Shown here one piece after another: positions 33,015-38,134 of a DNA stretch of 38,134 nt (its first letter is position 1; every line of letters begins with the position of its first letter). This DNA comes from CAZPAH01 sp964584495 (lineage in GTDB: Bacteria; Krumholzibacteriota; Krumholzibacteriia; Krumholzibacteriales; Krumholzibacteriaceae): contig CAZPAH010000010.1 of NCBI GenBank assembly GCA_964584495.1, positions 1 to 38,134 on the forward strand, given 5' to 3'. The translations under genes were made by a program, and so were the position numbers. Below the pieces are notes generated by a model. That model saw only the letters and a list, made by a program, of their open reading frames with translations, had not been told where the DNA came from and ran no database searches.

Positions 33015-33710
33015 TCAATCTCCCGCGAGGGCGAACTCCACGGCCGCCCGGGAGTGTATCAGCGTCGTGTTGAACGCGGGGATGTCGATATCCCCTTCTT
33101 TTATAATAAGGGGGAACTCGGTGCAGCCGAGAATAATTCCCCCGCAGCCTCGATCGGCGAGCCCTGCGATGATCTCCAGCACCCTTTTTATCTTCTCCTC
33201 GTCGAAGATCTCCTTTACGAGATCTTCCATGATGAGGTCGTGGAGAAAACTCCTATCCTCCGGGCCGGGCGTGACCGCCTCTATCCCCCGCGCGGCGAGC
33301 CTCTCCCTGTAGAAATCCTCCTCCATCGTGTATTTCGTCCCGATAAGCCCCACCTTGGAAAGCTTCTTGTCCAGTATCTCCCGCGCCGTCGCGTCGACGA
33401 TATGTATGACCGGCACGGACAGCTCCCCCGACACCTGGTCGTAGAATTTATGCATCGTGTTGGCGCAGAGAAGAATGCACTCGGCCCCCGCATTCTCGAG
33501 CTTTCTTGCCGCATCGATGAGGATCGGAATCACGCCGTCCAGGTTGCCCCTGCCGCTCAACTCGGCTATCTCTCCGAAATCGAGCGAGTAGATGATGCAC
33601 CTTGCGAAATGGCTTCCTCCCAGTCTGCGATTCGTCTCCTCGTTTATGAATTTGTAATAGTCGACAGTCGATGCCCAGCTCGTTCCGCCGACAAGGCCTA
33701 TCGTTTTCAT
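33015..33710 (-). CDS. aspartate/glutamate racemase-family protein
   Basis: From ATG 33710 the protein has 231 residues. The family start is KTIGLVGGTSW, and the two catalytic cysteines sit in LLCANTMHKF and GGIILGCTEFPLI. This arrangement fits the cofactor-independent Asp/Glu racemase superfamily. Members interconvert L- and D-aspartate or glutamate, and some are isomerases of other acids. The start is chosen because AAGGAAGG lies six bases upstream and it opens the Rossmann fold; seven further upstream residues are unlikely. Other D-amino-acid-linked genes (DgcN/DgcA-like) lie about 11 kb away. Confidence 0.9.
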   Translation of the reverse strand: MKTIGLVGGTSWASTVDYYKFINEETNRRLGGSHFARCIIYSLDFGEIAELSGRGNLDGVIPILIDAARKLENAGAECILLCANTMHKFYDQVSGELSVPVIHIVDATAREILDKKLSKVGLIGTKYTMEEDFYRERLAARGIEAVTPGPEDRSFLHDLIMEDLVKEIFDEEKIKRVLEIIAGLADRGCGGIILGCTEFPLIIKEGDIDIPAFNTTLIHSRAAVEFALAGD

Positions 33711-33815
33711 CTCCGACCTTCCTTGACTCAAAATACCTTCTTTGCAAGCGGCGCCTACCGAAGGTATCAGTTAAAAGAAAAACGCGCCAGATATTATCTG
33801 AGAGCCGCCCTTGAC

Positions 33816-33844
33816 TTGACACGGCTCGGTAATTCCTTTACCAT
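33816..33844 (+). promoter_or_regulatory. possible sigma70 promoter of the tricorn gene
   Basis: TTGACA at 33816-33821 is followed after 17 bases by TACCAT at 33839-33844 (four of six consensus). The leader would be about 65 bases before ATG 33918. Confidence 0.4.
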
Positions 33845-33917
33845 CGTATCGCTTTCTGCGCTACAGAGTAAATTATTATGTAACTTGCTGTCTTCATTAG
33901 AGTTGAAAGGAGAAAAG

Positions 33918-36900
33918 ATGCTGCGTTACCTGACGCGCCTGCTGTTGATCCCCCTTATGGCGATCTTTATGGCGGGCTCCGCTTCCTCGCAGACAAGGCT
34001 CCTGCGATTCCCCGATATCTACGGGGAAGAGGTGGTCTTCTGCTACGGCGGAGACATCTGGAAAGCTCCCTCGAGCGGCGGATCGGCCGTGCGCCTGACC
34101 GCCCACCCGGGGCAGGAGCTCTTCCCGAAGTTTTCACCGGACGGAAAATGGATAGCCTTCACAGGGCAGTATGACGGCGACGAGCAGGTCTATGTCATGC
34201 CTGCCACCGGAGGCCCACCGAAACAGCTCACATTCTACCCCGCCTCCGGGCCCCTTCCTCCCCGCTGGGGATACGACAACCAGGTGTACGGATGGACCCC
34301 CGACGGCTCGAAGGTGCTTTTCCGCTCGGTGCGCGACGCCGACGGCGTGATCGTGCTCACCGCACTGTACACGGTCGATGCGAAGGGCGGCCTTCCGGTG
34401 AAGCTGCCGATGCCCACATCCGGCGCCGGCGATTTCTCCCCGGATGGCTCGAAGATCGTCTACTCCCCCCTCTTCCGGGATTTCCGCACGTGGAAAAGGT
34501 ACGAAGGGGGTTGGGCCCAGGATCTCTACATCTTCGATCTGAAGACGTACGACGCAAAGAAGATAGCCGCCAGCACGAGGACCGAGCGCGATCCGATGTG
34601 GATCGGCGACGCGATCTTCTTCGCTTCCGACAGGACCGGCACTCTGAACCTCTACATGTACGACACCGGCACCGGAGCGTTGAAGCCGTTGACCAACAGC
34701 GAGACCTGGGACGTGCGCTGGCCCTCCTCCGATAACAAGGGAAAGATCGTCTACGAGCTCGACGGCGAGCTGCATATCTTCGACATAATAACGGGACAGG
34801 ATACGGCGATATCCATCTTCGTCCCCGACGACGGCCTTTCGAAGCGGCCATCGAGATACTCCGCCGCCGGCAACATAGAGGATTTCAGCCTTTCGCCCAA
34901 GGGCGAACGCGTCCTCTTCGTAGCCAGGGGCGATATCTTCACGGCACCCGTGGAGAACGGCCCGACCCGCAACCTCACCAACAGCTCGGGCTCCCACGAG
35001 AAATGGGCCCGGTGGTCGCCCGACGGCTCCAAGATAGCCTTCATCTCCGATATGACCGGCGAGGAGCAGGTCTACCTGATCGACCAGATGGGCGAAGAGA
35101 AGCCCATCCAGCTGACCACGCAGTTCGACTGCATGCTCTGGCCCCTCGAGTGGGCGCCCGACGGAAAGCGCATCGCGGTCACAGATAAGGACGGAAAGCT
35201 CTACGTCATCACGGTCGAGGACAAGAAGGTGGCCGAGATCGCCGATAACGACTTCGGCGAGCTTCTCGACTACGCATGGTCGCCCGGAGGAGGCTACATA
35301 GCCTTTTCCATGCAGGACTGGAACAACAACTCCTCGATCTATATATGGAGCGTAGCCGACAATGAGGTTCGACGGATAACGGGCGGGGATTTCAGCGAGT
35401 ACAACCCCTCCTGGGATCCGGAAGGCAACTATCTCTTCTACCTATCCGACCGGGAGTTCGCCCCTCAGATCAGCAGCGTGGAGTGGAATTTCGCCGGAAA
35501 CCGCGAGACCGGCGTCTACGCGATGACCCTCCGCAAGGACGTAAAGCCCCCCTTCCCTCCGAAGAGCGACGAGGTGACGGTAGAGAAAGAGGACGATAAA
35601 AAGGGCGACGCGGACAAGAAGGACGAGAAGAATGATAAAGACAAGAAGAAAGAGTACATGAAAATCGATTTCGACGGCCTCGCGGGGCGTGCCGCCAGGG
35701 TACCCGTCGACGACGAGAATATCGGGGGGCTGCACGCCGCGGAGGGTCATCTCCTCTACGTGACGTACGGAGCCCCTTTCTACGGACGCGAGAGCTATGC
35801 GGAGCCGTGCCTCCAGATCTTCTCGATGAAGGAGCGTGAATCGTCCACGCTCGCCGAGAATGTCCACGGCTACGCCGTCTCCGACGACGGAAAGAAGCTG
35901 CTGGCGCGTCAGCAGGGCGCCTACAAGATGTACGACGTCAAACCGAAGGCGAGCTCCAGCAACACGGTATCGACATCTGGCCTGATGGTCGACCGTGTGC
36001 CGGCCTTGGAGTGGGCCGAGGTATTCGAGGAGGCCTGGAGAAGGTTCCGCGACTACTTCTACGTCAGGAACATGCACGGTTTGGACTGGGTGGCGATCGG
36101 CAACCAGTACAGGCCGCTGCTCAAGTACGTCGCCCACCGCTCCGACCTGAACTATATACTGGGCGAGATGGTGGCCGAGCTGAGCGTAGGCCATGCCTAT
36201 ATCGTCGGCGGCGATTTCGAGATCCCCGACAGACCGGCCGTCGCCCTTCCCGGCGCCAGGTTCGCCCTCGACGCGAAGTCCGGCAGGTACCGGATCGCCA
36301 GGATCATGAAGGGGTACAACGAGGAGCCTCGCTACAGGGCCCCGCTGACTGAGATCGGCATCGACGCGCGGGTGGGAGATTACGTGCTCGCAATTGACGG
36401 CGAGGAGCTCAAGGGAAGCGACAATCCCTACCGCCTGCTTCAGCACAAGACCGATCCGGTGACCCTCACCCTGAACGAGAAGCCGGAACTTAAGGGAGCG
36501 CGCAAGGTCACCTATGAACCGATTCGCAGGGAAAACAACCTGCTTTATGCCGAATTCGTCTCGGCGAGCCGTAAAAAGGTCGATGAGGCGACCGGGGGAA
36601 CCGTGGGATACATCCACATACCCGATATGGGCGGAGACGGCATCTACGAGTTCATCAAGTGGTTCTACCCTCAGATCCGAAAGGGCGGAATGGTAGTCGA
36701 TGTACGCTCCAACGGCGGGGGCAACGTCTCCCAGTGGATCATCGAGCGCCTCGACACCAAGATGCTGGGAACCCGCTTCGATTACAGGAGCGACATGCCT
36801 AGGACCTATCCCGCCACCGTCTTCAACGGCCACAAGGTATGCCTCATCAGCGAGACATCGGCCTCGGACGGGGACATCTTCCCCTACTACTTCCGCAAGG

Positions 36901-37205
36901 CGGGACTCGGTCCCCTGATCGGAAAGAGGACGTGGGGAGGCGTAGTCGGCATCTCGGGTAAAGGACCGTTCGTAGACGGCGGCAGTGTCTACGTTCCCCT
37001 GGCCGGAACGAACGACGTGAACGGCGACTGGATCATCGAGGGCCACGGCGTCGATCCCGATATCGAGGTGGAGAACGATCCTAAATCGATACTGGAGGGG
37101 CGCGATCCTCAGCTCGAACGGGGCATCACCGAAGTGCTCCGTATGATGAAGGAAAACCCGATGGTCTATCCGACCCGGCCCCCAGACCCGGTCAAGGCCA
37201 AATAG
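33918..37205 (+). CDS. tricorn protease homologue, exported, S41-type
   Basis: From ATG 33918 (AAGGAG eight bases upstream) the protein has 1095 residues. A signal peptide (LLLIPLMAIFMAGSASSQ) is followed by an N-terminal beta-propeller region rich in PDGKW/SPDGSKI repeats (PD40/WD40-like). A second propeller precedes a Lys/Asp/Glu-rich insertion at about 550-580. A PDZ-like region lies near 790-870, and a C-terminal S41 protease core has H759 (SVGHAYIVGG) and nucleophile S983 (SASDGDIF). Tricorn proteases trim peptides made by larger proteases. The long upstream extension of the reading frame overlaps the racemase antisense and is excluded. The signal peptide suggests a periplasmic or surface role, as in many bacterial homologues. 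A strong terminator follows. Confidence 0.93.
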   Translation: MLRYLTRLLLIPLMAIFMAGSASSQTRLLRFPDIYGEEVVFCYGGDIWKAPSSGGSAVRLTAHPGQELFPKFSPDGKWIAFTGQYDGDEQVYVMPATGGPPKQLTFYPASGPLPPRWGYDNQVYGWTPDGSKVLFRSVRDADGVIVLTALYTVDAKGGLPVKLPMPTSGAGDFSPDGSKIVYSPLFRDFRTWKRYEGGWAQDLYIFDLKTYDAKKIAASTRTERDPMWIGDAIFFASDRTGTLNLYMYDTGTGALKPLTNSETWDVRWPSSDNKGKIVYELDGELHIFDIITGQDTAISIFVPDDGLSKRPSRYSAAGNIEDFSLSPKGERVLFVARGDIFTAPVENGPTRNLTNSSGSHEKWARWSPDGSKIAFISDMTGEEQVYLIDQMGEEKPIQLTTQFDCMLWPLEWAPDGKRIAVTDKDGKLYVITVEDKKVAEIADNDFGELLDYAWSPGGGYIAFSMQDWNNNSSIYIWSVADNEVRRITGGDFSEYNPSWDPEGNYLFYLSDREFAPQISSVEWNFAGNRETGVYAMTLRKDVKPPFPPKSDEVTVEKEDDKKGDADKKDEKNDKDKKKEYMKIDFDGLAGRAARVPVDDENIGGLHAAEGHLLYVTYGAPFYGRESYAEPCLQIFSMKERESSTLAENVHGYAVSDDGKKLLARQQGAYKMYDVKPKASSSNTVSTSGLMVDRVPALEWAEVFEEAWRRFRDYFYVRNMHGLDWVAIGNQYRPLLKYVAHRSDLNYILGEMVAELSVGHAYIVGGDFEIPDRPAVALPGARFALDAKSGRYRIARIMKGYNEEPRYRAPLTEIGIDARVGDYVLAIDGEELKGSDNPYRLLQHKTDPVTLTLNEKPELKGARKVTYEPIRRENNLLYAEFVSASRKKVDEATGGTVGYIHIPDMGGDGIYEFIKWFYPQIRKGGMVVDVRSNGGGNVSQWIIERLDTKMLGTRFDYRSDMPRTYPATVFNGHKVCLISETSASDGDIFPYYFRKAGLGPLIGKRTWGGVVGISGKGPFVDGGSVYVPLAGTNDVNGDWIIEGHGVDPDIEVENDPKSILEGRDPQLERGITEVLRMMKENPMVYPTRPPDPVKAK

Positions 37206-37226
37206 AAAACGGCGGGATCAGGTGAA

Positions 37227-37263
37227 AAAAGGCCCGCCGGGGAAGATCCCCGGCGGGCCTTTT
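37227..37263. terminator. strong bidirectional intrinsic terminator
   Basis: A perfect 17-bp stem (37227-37243 with 37247-37263) closes on an AGA loop. It has a GC-rich core GGCCCGCCGGGG, an A-run on one side and a T-run on the other. It serves both the tricorn gene and the convergent hydrolase gene, whose stop is nine bases away. Confidence 0.9.
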
Positions 37264-37271
37264 AATCAGGG

Positions 37272-38120
37272 TCAGCTCTTCTCCCACTCGCCGCCTAGGA
37301 ACTCTAGCGCATTCTGAGTGAATACCGGCTCCCATTTCCCGTGGATCGGAACATGCGATCCGTTCGGGATGATCCAGAGGTAGGTATGCGGGATCGATGA
37401 ATAGAGCTCAAGCGCCATCGAAGGAGGAAAACAGTAATCCTTGTCCCCATGAACAAGAAGCGTCCTCGCCTTTATCGTGGCAAGCTGCGGAGGCGTGAAA
37501 TTGATATCGTCGTACGTCCGGACCATTCTCTGGAACCCGTCTAGCAGGTTTCGGATCTGCTCGTCGCCTCGGCGGTGCATGGTCCTCAACCGGTTGAACT
37601 CCGCCGCCGGATACGTGTCGGAGGTGTATTTCCCGAGCAAGCCCCTGCAATCGTCGCTCAGGTACGTTCCCGATCCGACAAGGATCATGGCCTCGATGCG
37701 GTCCGGCTGCATCGTCGCCATGTGAAGCAGTGTCATAGCTCCCGCGCTCGTGCCGATCGCCTTGAAGCGGTCGACGCCCAGATAGTCCAGCAGGGCCAGC
37801 ATGTCGAGGGCGGACTGCCTCATCGTGAAGACTCCGCCGGGATTGGAGGAGCCCCCGTGCCCCCGAAGATCCGGAATTATCAGGCGGTAGCGGGACGAAA
37901 ATTCATCTACGAACGGGTCCCACAGCCTCCCGGTGACCATGTACCCGTGAAGAAGAAGGAGAACCTCCCCCTCGCCTGCCGTCTCGTAGTAGATCTCGAT
38001 CCCGTTGATCGCGGCGGTCTGCTTCTCGACCTCCTGCTGGGCCATAACGGCCCCGGGGAAATACAACGCCGAGATGAGCACCAGAACCGCTACGGCGAAC
38101 GCGCGTGAGCGAACACTCAT
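37272..38120 (-). CDS. exported alpha/beta hydrolase
   Basis: A protein of 282 residues with a signal peptide (AFAVAVLVLISALYFPGAVMA). The alpha/beta hydrolase fold has the oxyanion motif LLLHGYMVTG, nucleophile elbow GTSAG (Ser about 125), acid LVHGDKDYCFP and His in PNGSHVPIHG. Such enzymes hydrolyse esters or amides; the substrate is not predictable. AAAGGAGG lies six bases before ATG 38120. The gene is complete in the window and converges on the tricorn gene at the shared terminator. Confidence 0.92.
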   Translation of the reverse strand: MSVRSRAFAVAVLVLISALYFPGAVMAQQEVEKQTAAINGIEIYYETAGEGEVLLLLHGYMVTGRLWDPFVDEFSSRYRLIIPDLRGHGGSSNPGGVFTMRQSALDMLALLDYLGVDRFKAIGTSAGAMTLLHMATMQPDRIEAMILVGSGTYLSDDCRGLLGKYTSDTYPAAEFNRLRTMHRRGDEQIRNLLDGFQRMVRTYDDINFTPPQLATIKARTLLVHGDKDYCFPPSMALELYSSIPHTYLWIIPNGSHVPIHGKWEPVFTQNALEFLGGEWEKS

Positions 38121-38134
38121 AGAAAGCCTCCTTT

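Noticed and set aside
33006..33917. 304-codon upstream extension of the tricorn frame
   Set aside because: It is antisense to the racemase gene. The signal peptide and ribosome site place the start at 33918.
35442..37046. 534-codon minus-strand open frame opposite the tricorn gene
   Set aside because: Antisense shadow; the plus-strand reading has the full protease motifs.

Overview
This is one contig piece from a Gram-negative bacterium. It encodes Omp85/TamA and TamB, an ExbB-ExbD-TonB set, several exported lipoproteins, a tricorn-type protease, and a secreted hydrolase ending in a FlgD-like/type-IX-like sorting domain with an NCPNPF start. That combination, with GC-rich, GATAT/CGA-rich codon use, fits the FCB group and its candidate phyla (Krumholzibacteriota/Eisenbacteria/Latescibacteria-like). 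This placement is inferred; no rRNA gene is present.

Layout. 1-3.57 kb is an AT-rich island read on the minus strand. It has a strong sigma70-type promoter, a 56-residue Cys-containing peptide, a 12-bp hairpin, a radical SAM/SPASM maturase and a CPBP (CAAX-type) membrane protease running off the left edge. I read this as an unlabelled RiPP (ribosomally made, modified peptide) cassette. 3.66-5.62 kb is a tonB-exbB-exbD operon, with a tandem 45-bp hairpin repeat upstream. 5.9-8.3 kb is an ECF sigma factor module: sigma factor, membrane partner and Spy/CpxP-like sensor on the plus strand, and a Gly/Met-rich lipoprotein divergent to them. Both directions carry the same TGTAAC-N17-CGAC promoter. 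8.3-15.2 kb holds mscS, tamA and tamB (minus strand), then corA at 15.3-16.4 kb.

16.4-22.2 kb is a tightly packed minus-strand operon: a fold-type II PLP enzyme, a DUF1611/DgcN-like P-loop protein, a PP-loop ATPase fused to a creatininase-family amidohydrolase, and a DgcA/dipeptide-epimerase-like enolase-superfamily protein broken by an in-frame TAG. DgcN/DgcA homologues catabolise D-glutamate through N-acetyl intermediates, so this may be an enlarged, undescribed amino-acid or D-amino-acid pathway. 22.4-27.5 kb has a lapA-like membrane peptide, an exported PHP-type metallohydrolase, a large Ig-like lipoprotein and a SpoIIAA-like protein. 27.8-31.3 kb is an ATPase-permease-ATPase-permease ABC operon. 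31.5-38.1 kb has a PurF-like phosphoribosyltransferase with a degenerate glutaminase site, an Asp/Glu racemase-family protein, a tricorn protease homologue with a strong bidirectional terminator, and a secreted alpha/beta hydrolase.

No tRNA, rRNA, CRISPR array, insertion sequence or phage gene was recognised.
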